From contig NZ_WXTX01000003.1 of NCBI RefSeq assembly GCF_009848685.1, forward strand, positions 62,001 through 126,000: 64,000 bases of DNA. Direction: 5' to 3'. Numbering within the stretch: position 1 is the stretch's first letter; every line of letters begins with the position of its first letter. Positions 27,350-35,407 of this stretch are shown in pieces. Below the pieces are notes generated by a model. That model ran no database searches. It worked only from the letters and a program-made list of their open reading frames with translations, and was not told the origin of the DNA. This DNA is from Andreprevotia sp. IGB-42 (GTDB lineage: Bacteria > Pseudomonadota > Gammaproteobacteria > Burkholderiales > Chitinibacteraceae). The position numbers and the translations under genes are program-made.

Positions 27350-27904
27350 TTATAGCCCCTTCACCGCGTAGATCGCCAGTGTATTGCGCCAGTAGCCCTG
27401 GTAATCCATGCCGCAGCCAAACAGGAAACGGTCTTCCACGCTCAGGCCGACAAAATCCGCCTTTACACCCGGCGCCTTGCGGTCGTGCTGCTTGTCGACC
27501 AGTACGGCCACCAGCACTTCGCGCGCCCCCTGCTTCTTGCAGTAATCGATCACTGCCGCCAGCGTATGGCCTTCATCCAGGATATCGTCCACCACCACCA
27601 CGGTGCGGCCTTTCAACTCCTCGCTGGGTGCCACTTTCCAGTTGAGCGCGCCGCCACTGGTTTCATGGCGATAGCGCGTGGCGTGCAAATACGAGCATTC
27701 CAGCGGAAAGCGCAGCCGTGGCAGCAGGTGTCCGGCCACGATCAGGCCACCATTCATGATCGTGTACACGATGGGGTTGGCATCTGCGAGGCGCGTGGTG
27801 ATCTGCGCCGCCATCCGGTCCAGCGCGGCAAGCACTTCCGCCTCGCTGTGCAGGCAGTCTGCGTTGTCGATAATGGTGCGGGCTTCAGGCAGTTCTAGTG
27901 TCAT
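27350..27904 (-). CDS. hpt: Hypoxanthine-guanine phosphoribosyltransferase
   Basis: 184 aa. Transfers phosphoribose from PRPP to hypoxanthine or guanine. The PRPP loop is VVVVDDILDEGHTL (about 103-116); YTIMNGGLIVAGHLL and LVDKQHDRK are further family motifs. ATG at 27904 with AAGGGGGAG upstream; the open frame ahead lacks similarity. The subtype resembles the betaproteobacterial hypoxanthine-guanine enzymes rather than E. coli Hpt. It follows apt by 62 bp. Confidence 0.94.
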   Translation of the reverse strand: MTLELPEARTIIDNADCLHSEAEVLAALDRMAAQITTRLADANPIVYTIMNGGLIVAGHLLPRLRFPLECSYLHATRYRHETSGGALNWKVAPSEELKGRTVVVVDDILDEGHTLAAVIDYCKKQGAREVLVAVLVDKQHDRKAPGVKADFVGLSVEDRFLFGCGMDYQGYWRNTLAIYAVKGL

Positions 27905-27966
27905 CGTCGGTGCTCCCCCTTGCAGAGCGGGGTTTCCATCAAGTGGGTAGAAAAAAACAGCGTGGC

Positions 27967-28527
27967 TCAGTGGCCGTCGAAATTGCATACCGTGTGCAGC
28001 GGGATATTCAGCTCGCGGATCAGTTTCGAGCCACCCAGTTCGGGCAAATCGACAATCGCTGCGGCTTCGACCACGGTGGCGCCGATGCGCGTCAGCAACT
28101 TGGCCGCGGCGATCATGGTACCGCCGGTGGCCACCAGATCATCGATCAGCAACACGCGATCACCCGGCTTGCACGCATCGGTATGGATTTCCACCGTAGC
28201 CGAGCCGTATTCGAGTTCGTATTCCTCCTGCACGGTCAGGAATGGCAGCTTGCCTTTCTTGCGGATGGGTACAAAGCCCAAGTTCAGTTCGTACGCCACC
28301 ACGGCCCCCAGGATGAAGCCGCGCGCATCCACGCCCGCCACCACGTCCAGCTGCTGGTCCATATAGCGATGGACGAACAGATCGACCAGCACGCGGAACG
28401 TTTTCGGGTTCTGCAGCAATGGCGTGATATCGCGGAACTGCACGCCCGGCTCGGGCCAGTCCGGCACGGTGCGGATATGGTTCCGGATATAGGTGCTATC
28501 CAAAGCACTATCGAGCAAGCTGCTCAT
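27967..28527 (-). CDS. apt: Adenine phosphoribosyltransferase
   Basis: 186 aa. Salvages adenine to AMP. Typical start [26 protein letters not shown], then [32 protein letters not shown] and the PRPP loop [17 protein letters not shown] (about 125-140). Placed between the purine permease (30 bp) and hpt, so uptake and capture of purine bases are encoded together. Confidence 0.97.
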   Translation of the reverse strand: MSSLLDSALDSTYIRNHIRTVPDWPEPGVQFRDITPLLQNPKTFRVLVDLFVHRYMDQQLDVVAGVDARGFILGAVVAYELNLGFVPIRKKGKLPFLTVQEEYELEYGSATVEIHTDACKPGDRVLLIDDLVATGGTMIAAAKLLTRIGATVVEAAAIVDLPELGGSKLIRELNIPLHTVCNFDGH

Positions 28528-28557
28528 GCGGTTGTGGCCTTTACAGAGGGTATTGCG

Positions 28558-29850
28558 TTACGGGAACAGCGCAAACTTGACGATCCACAGTACGGCAATC
28601 ACCAGCACGGCCGGCTTCAGGTCGCGGAAACGCCCGGCCAATAGCTTGATGGCAGCATAGCTGATGAAACCGAAGGCGATGCCGTCCGCAATCGAAAAGG
28701 TAAATGGCATCGCCAGCGCCGTCAGCACCGCCGGTGCCGCTTCGGTCAGGTCATCCCATTCGATTTCCGCCAGACCACGTGCCATCAGCACAGCCACATA
28801 GCACAGCGCCGGCGCGGTCGCGAAGGCCGGCACCGAGCCTGCCAATGGTGCCAGGAACAGCGCAGCCAGGAACAGCAATGCCACCACCACGGCGGTCAGT
28901 CCGGTACGACCGCCCACCGCAGTACCCGCCGCCGATTCGATATAGGCGGTGGTGGATGACGTACCCAGCGCAGCGCCAGCGGAAATCGCCACCGAATCGG
29001 CCAGCAACGCTTTTTTCAGCCGCGGCAGCTTGCCGTCCTTGTCCAGCAGGCCGGCGCGGTGAGAAACACCGATCAGCGTACCGGTGGTATCGAAAAGATC
29101 AACAAAGAAAAACACGAATACCACGCCCAGCAGGCCGACATTCATCGCCCCGGCCAGATCCATCTGCATGAAAGTGGGGGCCAGCGAAGGCGGAGCGGAG
29201 AACACGCCACCAAATTTGCTGTAGCCCAGCAAGATGGAAATCAGCGTCACCGCCAGGATGCTGATGATGATGGAACCATGCACGCGGCGATATTCCAGCG
29301 CCACGATCAGGAAGAACCCGAACACTGCCAGCAATGTGGTCGGCTCGTGGATGCTGCCCAACGTCACCAGCGTGGCTTCGGAGCCCTTGATCACGCCGGC
29401 GTTCTTGAGCGCGATCAGCGCCAAGAAGAAACCCACGCCGGCCGAGATCGCAAACTTCAGCGACTGCGGAATGGCGTTGACGATGGCTTCGCGCACCTTG
29501 AACAGGCTTACCGCCAGGAAAACGATGCCGGAAATGAATACCGCACCCAGCGCGACCTGCCACGGCACGCCCATGCCCTTGACCACGGAGAACGTGAAGT
29601 ACGCGTTCAGGCCCATGCCGGGCGCCAGTGCGATCGGGTAATTGGCCACCAGGCCCATGATGGCGGTACCCAGTGCCGCGGCCAGACAGGTGGCGACGAA
29701 CACGGCATTGAAATCCATGCCGGTCAGCGACAGGATGGACGGGTTGACGAACACGATATACGCCATCGTCAAGAACGTGGTGAAGCCCGCGATCACCTCC
29801 GTCCTTACATCGGTGCCGTGCTCCTTGAGCTTGAACAGCTTTTCCAACAT
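28558..29850 (-). CDS. Purine nucleobase permease (AzgA/GhxP-PurP type)
   Basis: 430 aa, about 12-14 hydrophobic segments, inner membrane. Family signatures: MLEKLFKLKEHGTDVRTEVIAGFTTFLTMAYIVFVNP, NYPIALAPGMGLNAYFTF, FFFVDLFDTTGTLIGVSHRAG and GTSSTTAYIESAAGTAVGGRTGLT. AzgA-type carriers import adenine, guanine or hypoxanthine with protons. The ATG at 29850 is preferred, with GGGAG eight bases upstream; a GTG at 29859 would overlap that SD. First gene of the permease-apt-hpt unit; base specificity is not readable. Confidence 0.94.
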   Translation of the reverse strand: MLEKLFKLKEHGTDVRTEVIAGFTTFLTMAYIVFVNPSILSLTGMDFNAVFVATCLAAALGTAIMGLVANYPIALAPGMGLNAYFTFSVVKGMGVPWQVALGAVFISGIVFLAVSLFKVREAIVNAIPQSLKFAISAGVGFFLALIALKNAGVIKGSEATLVTLGSIHEPTTLLAVFGFFLIVALEYRRVHGSIIISILAVTLISILLGYSKFGGVFSAPPSLAPTFMQMDLAGAMNVGLLGVVFVFFFVDLFDTTGTLIGVSHRAGLLDKDGKLPRLKKALLADSVAISAGAALGTSSTTAYIESAAGTAVGGRTGLTAVVVALLFLAALFLAPLAGSVPAFATAPALCYVAVLMARGLAEIEWDDLTEAAPAVLTALAMPFTFSIADGIAFGFISYAAIKLLAGRFRDLKPAVLVIAVLWIVKFALFP

Positions 29851-29913
29851 CACACTCACTCCCTGATTTGATTCTATTTGTCTTAGATCGCGATCAGCCG
29901 CAAGGCCAGCGTC

Positions 29914-30492
29914 TTAGTGGCTGGTACCCACGCCCAGCAAAGCCAGGATGCCCAGCAATGCAAACAGCGCCGCTGCGGCAAAGCGCACGGCGCGCAACCA
30001 TTGCATGCGCTCGGCCATCCAGTTGCCCAGCAATACCGCTGGCACATTGGCAATCATCATGCCGATGGTGGTTCCCATTACCACCTGCCACAGCGGGTGG
30101 TATTTCACCGCCAGCGCCACGGTCGCGATCTGGGTTTTATCGCCCATTTCGGCCAGGAAGAACGCTATCGCCGTTGCAATGAAAGCGCCATAAGGCTTTA
30201 CCGTAGCATCGCCTTCATCCATCTCGTCCGGGATCAGCGCCCATACGGCAATGGCCAGGAAGCCGATACCCACGATCCAGCGCAGCCACGATGGATCGAA
30301 AAACCCGGCCAGCAAACTGCCCAGCCAGCCGGCAGCAAAATGATTCAGCACCGTGGATACGAAAATGCCGGCAATGATGGGCATGCGCTGACGGAAGCGC
30401 GTGGCCAGGATCAGCGCCAGCAGTTGGGTCTTGTCGCCCATCTCGGCAATGGCAACCACGCCTGTGGATACCAGGAATGCATCGAAACTCAT
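29914..30492 (-). CDS. TMEM165/GDT1 family manganese exporter
   Basis: 192 aa, six hydrophobic segments in two repeats, each with the family motif E-M-G-D-K-T-Q (VVAIAEMGDKTQLLALIL near residue 17 and FFLAEMGDKTQIATVALA near 117). Relatives (UPF0016; MneA in Vibrio) export Mn2+ or exchange Ca2+/Mn2+ for protons. The ATG at 30492 follows a CGGAG site. The assignment is strengthened by the yybP-ykoY Mn2+ riboswitch in its leader, which would turn expression on when Mn2+ is high. It is transcribed from a dedicated promoter at 30697-30725. Confidence 0.93.
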   Translation of the reverse strand: MSFDAFLVSTGVVAIAEMGDKTQLLALILATRFRQRMPIIAGIFVSTVLNHFAAGWLGSLLAGFFDPSWLRWIVGIGFLAIAVWALIPDEMDEGDATVKPYGAFIATAIAFFLAEMGDKTQIATVALAVKYHPLWQVVMGTTIGMMIANVPAVLLGNWMAERMQWLRAVRFAAAALFALLGILALLGVGTSH

Positions 30493-30524
30493 GGAAATAC
30501 TCCGGGGATGGGCAACAAACAAGA

Positions 30525-30542
30525 GGCCGCCTCGCGGCGGCC
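30525..30542 (-). terminator. Hairpin in the riboswitch expression platform
   Basis: GGCCGCC-GCGA-GGCGGCC on the minus strand followed by TCTTGTTTGTT, between aptamer and start codon. It looks like an intrinsic terminator. An overlapping longer pairing of GGATGGGC (30539-30546 side) with GCCCATCC (30506-30513 side) would bring in the region just before the SD, giving an alternative way to control translation. Confidence 0.65.
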
Positions 30543-30562
30543 CATCCAAGGCGCTGCGAAGT

Positions 30563-30691
30563 GGCCTCAGGTCTTGCCAGACGGGTTCATTGCGAACCGT
30601 CAATTGCACCATGAAATCCGGAATACACCGCTTTCAAGCCTGTTGATGCAACTCCCGCTGGAAACCGCGGGCGACTACTCCCCTGAAGACC
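30563..30691 (-). ncRNA. yybP-ykoY manganese riboswitch
   Basis: Read on the minus strand: GGTCTTCAGGGGAGTAG at the 5' end and GGCAAGACCTGAGGCC at the 3' end. The 5' GGGGAGTAG and the 3' GCAAGACC are the conserved loops that form the Mn2+ pocket in this riboswitch class (compare the E. coli mntP leader). P1 forms between GGTCTTCAG and CTGAGGCC with one bulged U. A CCCGC-GGTTTCCA-GCGGG hairpin directly follows GGGGAGTAG, as expected for the first arm. The gene downstream is a TMEM165-type Mn exporter, a known regulon member. An intrinsic-terminator-like hairpin follows. Confidence 0.88.
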
Positions 30692-30918
30692 TGCACATTG
30701 TAGAGGCTTTTGCTTACAAGCTCAACCTTACAAGCGCATCTTTCCGATCTCACCACATGCTGCAGATCATCGCGGATCCAGCTCAGCAGCGCTGGCTCGA
30801 TGTTGAGGCGCACTATGATCGCTCTCAATTGATCAATCATTTCCAGCCTGGATTGTGCTGGGAGACTGTAAGTAAATTCGGCCCACGGCAGCAGCAATTC
30901 AGTACCGCCACCCGACAT
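30634..30918 (-). CDS. Small hypothetical protein overlapping the riboswitch
   Basis: 94 codons. AGGAGG immediately precedes the ATG (30918) and the previous small gene stops 7 bp upstream, so it reads like the second gene of a pair. The protein has no signal or known motif; residues 20-60 (SRLEMIDQLRAIIVRLNIEPALLSWIRDD) look helical and protein-like. The last 20 codons lie within the Mn2+ riboswitch, and codons 65-74 within its promoter, so the true protein end is either shared with the RNA or the frame has been extended by loss of an earlier stop. Coding status is uncertain. Confidence 0.45.
   Translation of the reverse strand: MSGGGTELLLPWAEFTYSLPAQSRLEMIDQLRAIIVRLNIEPALLSWIRDDLQHVVRSERCACKVELVSKSLYNVQVFRGVVARGFQRELHQQA
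30697..30725 (-). promoter_or_regulatory. Promoter of the Mn2+ riboswitch transcript
   Basis: On the minus strand TTGAGC (30720-30725), 17-bp spacer, TACAAT (30697-30702); the predicted start lies about six bases before the aptamer's first stem. Lies inside the 3' part of the small frame 30634-30918. Confidence 0.65.
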
Positions 30919-30924
30919 GCCCTC

Positions 30925-31125
30925 CTACTCGCGCAGGGAGTAAAGCGTGCCGTTCTCCTCCAGCATCACCACCGCGCCAAGAAAATAATCCAGATCATCC
31001 AGGTCACACTCGAACACGATGCCGTGAAGTGCTGACAGATCGGCAGCCGGCAACTTGAGTAGCAAAACAGCACCGTAGTTGTGATGCTGCAGCTGCAAGC
31101 GTGGCAACTGGATGAATGAAGACAT
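30925..31125 (-). CDS. Small hypothetical protein (66 aa)
   Basis: Starts with ATG behind a strong GGGGAG SD at seven bases. The sequence is acidic and hydrophobic (HHNYGAVLLLKLPAADLSALHGIVFECDLDDLDYFLGAVVMLEENG) without signal or membrane segment and not recognised. Begins 19 bp after the phosphatase stop and ends 7 bp before the next small frame, so it probably belongs to the phosphatase transcript. Real gene status is supported by SD, spacing and composition only. Confidence 0.6.
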   Translation of the reverse strand: MSSFIQLPRLQLQHHNYGAVLLLKLPAADLSALHGIVFECDLDDLDYFLGAVVMLEENGTLYSLRE

Positions 31126-31144
31126 ACGTCACTCCCCGGATGAT

Positions 31145-31621
31145 TCAAAGACTGCTGCGGATATGGGCAAGCAAGCCTTCGCAACCATCCTCCACCAGAT
31201 CGAGCACATGCTCGAAGCCCTCGGCACCGCCGTAATAAGGATCCGGCACCTCGCGCTCGCTGTGATGCGTGGCAAATTCCAGGAACAGCTTGAGCCTGTG
31301 GCGTTGCGCGGGCGGGCAGGCGCGCTGCAGCAGCCGCATATGGCCTTCGTCCATGGCCAGGATCAGGTCATAGCGGCTGAAATCGGCGGCGGACACTTCC
31401 CGGGCACGCAGCGTGGACAAATCGAAACCGCGCTTGGCGGCATGCGCCACTGCACGCCGGTCAGGCGCTTCACCCACGTGGTAATCGTGCGTGCCGGCAG
31501 AATCGACTTCAACCTGATCCGTAAGGCCCGCATCGGCCACCATGCTGCTCAATACGCCATCTGCAGTGGGGCTTCTGCAGATATTGCCGGTACAAACCAT
31601 CAGTACATTGAATTTTTTCAT
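31145..31621 (-). CDS. Low-molecular-weight protein tyrosine phosphatase
   Basis: 158 aa. P-loop VCTGNICRSPTADG near the N-terminus (C-x5-R-S) supplies the nucleophilic Cys and phosphate-binding Arg; the general-acid Asp is in VPDPYYGG (near residue 123). Usual length for the family. ATG at 31621 opens the canonical M-K-K-F-N-V-L-M-V-C start. Such enzymes dephosphorylate tyrosine kinases of exopolysaccharide export or small phosphoesters; no kinase or polysaccharide gene is adjacent, so the target is unknown. Divergent from dapC. Confidence 0.93.
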   Translation of the reverse strand: MKKFNVLMVCTGNICRSPTADGVLSSMVADAGLTDQVEVDSAGTHDYHVGEAPDRRAVAHAAKRGFDLSTLRAREVSAADFSRYDLILAMDEGHMRLLQRACPPAQRHRLKLFLEFATHHSEREVPDPYYGGAEGFEHVLDLVEDGCEGLLAHIRSSL

Positions 31622-31867
31622 GCTGGAATCAGAACACTGCGCTATTCGGTAGCGCAATCTTAACCGCAAGCAAAGGCCCCGGCGACCGGCGCGCTGACTG
31701 CCCGGCCGATGGCATGTTGCCGGCATGCCAGACAGCTATCCGTTCCCGCGTTCGCCGCATCGCCCAACGGTCTTGCAGTAGCAGCTACACCCACCACCAG
31801 CAAAGGCATTGCACCCGATCCACGCCAGCGCATACCGCGCTGGATGGCCGCCCGCGGCGGTGCAGGC

Positions 31868-31873
31868 TATAAT
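31868..31873 (+). promoter_or_regulatory. Probable -10 box of dapC
   Basis: Perfect TATAAT in GGCTATAATCGCTG, 34 bp before the dapC ATG. No good -35 at 17 bp (TGGCCG). Confidence 0.55.
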
Positions 31874-31906
31874 CGCTGTCTTTACCGTCTATCGGCACCG
31901 CCTCTT

Positions 31907-33106
31907 ATGTCGCCGCGTCTGCAAGCACTCCAGCCCTATCCGTTCCAGAAACTGCGCGCGCTATTTGCCGGTGTCACGCCCAATACGGCATTGACGCATG
32001 TCAACCTGTCGATCGGTGAACCCAAGCACCCTACGCCGCAACTGGTCAAAGACGCGCTGGTCGCCAATTTCGACGGGCTGTCTGCCTATCCAGCCACGCT
32101 GGGTTCGGATACGTTGCGCGGCAGCATTGCTGCTTGGGCAGAGCGCCGTTATGGCCTGCAGCTCGATGCTGCAAAAGAAATCATTCCGGTCAATGGCAGC
32201 CGCGAAGCGCTGTTTGCGTTTGCACAAACGGTGATCGATCCGTCCGGCACGCAACCGGTGGTGATCTCGCCCAACCCGTTCTACCAGATCTACGAAGGCG
32301 CTGCGCTGCTGGCCGGCGCCGAGCCGTATTACGTGAACTGCCTTGCCGCCAACCGCTTCCAGCCTGACTGGGCCAGCGTGCCGGAGGCCATCTGGCAGCG
32401 TACGCAACTGGTGTTCGTGTGTTCGCCCGGCAACCCCACCGGCGCAGTCGCTTCGCTGAATGACTGGCAGCAGCTGTTTACACTATCCGACCGTTATGGC
32501 TTCGTGATTGCCAGCGATGAATGCTATTCGGAAATCTATTTCAACGATGCCAAGCCGCTGGGCGCGCTGGAAGCGGCGCAAAAATTGGGCCGCGATTTCA
32601 GCCGGCTGGTGATTTTCTCGTCACTGTCCAAGCGCTCCAATGTGCCGGGCATGCGTTCTGGCTTCGTGGCGGGCGATTCGGCCCTGCTTGAACAATTTCT
32701 GCTCTACCGCACCTACCACGGCTGCGCGATGAGCCCGACCGTGCAGGCCGCCAGCGCAGCCGCCTGGCAGGATGAGGCGCACGTAATCGAAAACCGTGCG
32801 CAATATACCGCCAAGTTCGAAGCCGTCACGCCGCTATTGAAAACCGTGCTGGACGTCGATTTTCCCGATGCATCCTTTTACCTGTGGGCCCGGGTGCCGG
32901 ATCATGTGGCCGGCGGCGACGATGCCGAGTTCGCACGCCGGCTGTATGCGGAACAGCACGTGACCGTGTTGCCGGGCTCCTACCTTGCGCGTGAAGCGCA
33001 TGGCGTGAACCCGGGTTCCGGCTATTTCCGCATTGCACTCGTTGCACCACTGGCCGACTGCATCGAGGCAGCCGGCCGCATTGCCCGTTTCTGCCAGCGC
33101 GCCTGA
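31907..33106 (+). CDS. dapC: Succinyldiaminopimelate transaminase
   Basis: 399 aa, class I/II PLP aminotransferase of the DapC group: NLSIGEPKHPTP near the start, ISPNPFYQIYEGAA, CSPGNPTGAV, PLP lysine in FSSLSKRSNVPGMRSGF and the terminal FRIALVAPL. Converts N-succinyl-2-amino-6-ketopimelate to N-succinyl-LL-DAP. The ATG at 31907 follows the TATAAT box; the frame is open 66 codons upstream but that part would precede the promoter. dapD, the preceding pathway step, begins 57 bp downstream, which supports DapC over other aminotransferases. Confidence 0.94.
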   Translation: MSPRLQALQPYPFQKLRALFAGVTPNTALTHVNLSIGEPKHPTPQLVKDALVANFDGLSAYPATLGSDTLRGSIAAWAERRYGLQLDAAKEIIPVNGSREALFAFAQTVIDPSGTQPVVISPNPFYQIYEGAALLAGAEPYYVNCLAANRFQPDWASVPEAIWQRTQLVFVCSPGNPTGAVASLNDWQQLFTLSDRYGFVIASDECYSEIYFNDAKPLGALEAAQKLGRDFSRLVIFSSLSKRSNVPGMRSGFVAGDSALLEQFLLYRTYHGCAMSPTVQAASAAAWQDEAHVIENRAQYTAKFEAVTPLLKTVLDVDFPDASFYLWARVPDHVAGGDDAEFARRLYAEQHVTVLPGSYLAREAHGVNPGSGYFRIALVAPLADCIEAAGRIARFCQRA

Positions 33107-33163
33107 GCGCGGCACGCCATTTCCATCAATACCGATCAATATCGATCACCAGAAGGAACAACC

Positions 33164-33985
33164 ATGAGCCAGCTGCAAACCGTTATCGAAACCGCTTTCG
33201 AAAACCGTGCCGACATCAATCCGGGCAATGTGTCTGCCGAACTGCGTGATGCCATCAACGAAGTCATCAACGGTCTCGACAAGGGCCAGTTGCGCGTGGC
33301 GGAGAAAATCGGTGGCGCATGGCAAACCAACCAGTGGCTGAAGAAAGCCGTGCTGCTGTCGTTCCGCATCAACGACAACGCGCCGATGCCTGGTGGCTCC
33401 ACCCAGTACTTCGACAAGGTGCCGAGCAAGTTCGACAGCTACACCGAAGCCGATTTCCGTGCCGGCGGTTTCCGCGTGGTACCCAACGCCATTGCGCGCA
33501 AGGGCGCGCACATCGGCAAGAACGTGGTGCTGATGCCCTCCTACGTGAACATCGGTGCCTACGTGGATGATGGCACCATGGTCGACACCTGGGCCACCGT
33601 GGGCTCTTGCGCGCAGATCGGCAAGAACGTGCATTTGTCCGGTGGCGTGGGCATCGGTGGCGTGCTGGAGCCGTTGCAGGCCAACCCGACCATCATCGAA
33701 GACAACTGCTTCATCGGCGCACGCTCGGAAGTGGTGGAAGGCGTGATCGTCGAAGAAGGTTCGGTGATCTCGATGGGCGTGTACATCGGCCAGTCGACCA
33801 AGATTTTCGACCGTGAAACCGGCGAAGTCACCTACGGCCGCGTACCGGCAGGCTCGGTGGTGGTATCGGGCAACCTGCCATCCGCCGATGGCAGCTACAG
33901 CCTGTACTGCGCGGTGATCGTCAAGAAGGTGGACGAAAAGACCCGCGGCAAGGTCGGTATCAACGAGCTGCTGCGCGGCATCTGA
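33164..33985 (+). CDS. dapD: 2,3,4,5-tetrahydropyridine-2,6-dicarboxylate N-succinyltransferase
   Basis: 273 aa. Succinyl-CoA-dependent acylation of tetrahydrodipicolinate. After a helical N-domain comes the left-handed beta-helix with hexapeptide repeats ([30 protein letters not shown], about 105-135) and [26 protein letters not shown] is seven bases before the ATG. Pairs with dapC upstream and closes at a strong terminator. Confidence 0.97.
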   Translation: MSQLQTVIETAFENRADINPGNVSAELRDAINEVINGLDKGQLRVAEKIGGAWQTNQWLKKAVLLSFRINDNAPMPGGSTQYFDKVPSKFDSYTEADFRAGGFRVVPNAIARKGAHIGKNVVLMPSYVNIGAYVDDGTMVDTWATVGSCAQIGKNVHLSGGVGIGGVLEPLQANPTIIEDNCFIGARSEVVEGVIVEEGSVISMGVYIGQSTKIFDRETGEVTYGRVPAGSVVVSGNLPSADGSYSLYCAVIVKKVDEKTRGKVGINELLRGI

Positions 33986-34011
33986 TCTGCGCACTGCCAG
34001 CCGCTCCGAAG

Positions 34012-34035
34012 AACCCCGCGCAAGCGGGGTTTTTT
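34012..34035 (+). terminator. Terminator after dapD
   Basis: ACCCCGC-GCAA-GCGGGGT followed by TTTTT. Confidence 0.92.
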
Positions 34036-34219
34036 CATGCTTGCCAGCAGCCACGCAGGCATTGCAGCAGTGAATCAGGGAAAAACCCAGTGTCATGAGG
34101 CACGCAGCCACGTCAAACTGCCGGCAAGCTTTCAATCTGCAAACAAAGTCTTGCAGCCGTCATCGAAAGCAACTAATACCAGACTTGCAACCCCTCCCAT
34201 GCCACGACGAGGTTTTACC

Positions 34220-35317
34220 ATGCAGCAACGCGTTCGACTGGCCGTATTACTCGCGCTGGCAACAGCCCCTGCGTTTGCCGACATCGCCATCAGCGGTAGC
34301 GCGGAAATGGACTTCTTTTACCGAACCCACAACGGCAGCAATTTCCAGGACACCAACACGAACGGAAAATGGCTTGAAGAAATCGACATTTTCATCAATC
34401 TGGATGGCACCGACAAACTGGATGATGGCGGTACGCTGAGCTGGCGTGTCGGCCAGAAAGTAGCCACCGATTATCGCTATGACAGCTGGGGTGCCAACGA
34501 AGCATGGATAGGCTACAGCAGCGCGCTGGGCACGCTGCGCTTCGGCAACCAGTATTCGACGATGTACAACACCATCATCGATGCCTATTACGACTCCAAC
34601 GGCGTAGGCAACCTGCTGGGCGACTTTGGCGCGCAGGAGCAGCAATACCCGCGTGCGGTCAGCTACTTCTCGCCGACATTTTCTGGCTTCAAGTTCAACG
34701 CCCAGTACGACCTGGGTGATTCGGCAGTCAGCGCGCACGCCTACGAGCTATCGGCCACCTACGCCAATGACGACTTCACAATCGACGGCGGCTATGCGGA
34801 AACCCGCAACAGCGACAGCACCGATTCCATTTCGCAAACCTACGGCAGTGCCGATTTTGGTCGTGGCGGCGGCTACACCCGCAAGAACAAGGCCAAGGTT
34901 GGCTTCGTGGGTGCGCATTACAAGTTCGGCGATTTCGAGCTGGCCGGCATCTTCAAGCGCAATGAATGGCTGGGCGATGTACCGGATGTGCATGCTGCCG
35001 GTGCCAACAAGACCCGCGTCGATCACTGGGTGATCAAGGGTGCGTACACCATGGGCAAGCACAACTTCAATCTGGCCTACCAGAATGTGGCTGATAGCGA
35101 GACCGATGGCGTTACCCGCAACGATGGTATCCAGGCCATCAACTTCCAGTACAACTACACGCTGTCCAAGGCGACAGTGGGCTTCGTGCAGATCCGCCAC
35201 CACATGCTCGATACCGCCGGCCAGCCCAGCGTGATGAGCGACAGCTCGCAGCTCGACGGCGCAGGCAAGACGGACAACGCCACGCGCTTCCTGATCGGTA
35301 CCTGGACCGGTTTCTGA
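34220..35317 (+). CDS. Gram-negative porin (outer membrane beta-barrel)
   Basis: 365 aa. Signal peptide MQQRVRLAVLLALATAPAFA, then a barrel with many alternating aromatic strands (GSAEMDFFYRTHNG, TLSWRVGQKVA, LGTLRFGNQYSTMYN) and a terminal strand ending T-W-T-G-F, the C-terminal Phe read by BamA. Loop 3-like constriction residues cannot be assigned. The ATG at 34220 is chosen for the signal sequence; an ATG seven codons earlier gives M-P-R-R-G-F-T before it. Likely trimeric general or substrate-selective porin. Monocistronic between two terminators; the 180-bp leader shows no clear operator. Confidence 0.88.
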   Translation: MQQRVRLAVLLALATAPAFADIAISGSAEMDFFYRTHNGSNFQDTNTNGKWLEEIDIFINLDGTDKLDDGGTLSWRVGQKVATDYRYDSWGANEAWIGYSSALGTLRFGNQYSTMYNTIIDAYYDSNGVGNLLGDFGAQEQQYPRAVSYFSPTFSGFKFNAQYDLGDSAVSAHAYELSATYANDDFTIDGGYAETRNSDSTDSISQTYGSADFGRGGGYTRKNKAKVGFVGAHYKFGDFELAGIFKRNEWLGDVPDVHAAGANKTRVDHWVIKGAYTMGKHNFNLAYQNVADSETDGVTRNDGIQAINFQYNYTLSKATVGFVQIRHHMLDTAGQPSVMSDSSQLDGAGKTDNATRFLIGTWTGF

Positions 35318-35336
35318 TCCATGAACTGCATCCAGC

Positions 35337-35364
35337 AAAAAGCCCTCGCATGCGAGGGCTTTTT
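35337..35364. terminator. Bidirectional terminator, porin / rpoS
   Basis: AAAAAGCCCTCGCA-TGCGAGGGCTTTTT, perfect palindrome with A- and T-runs between convergent genes. Confidence 0.93.
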
Positions 35365-35407
35365 GCTGCCGTGACCGCAAACCAACAGTACTACGGCAAC
35401 TGTTTCG

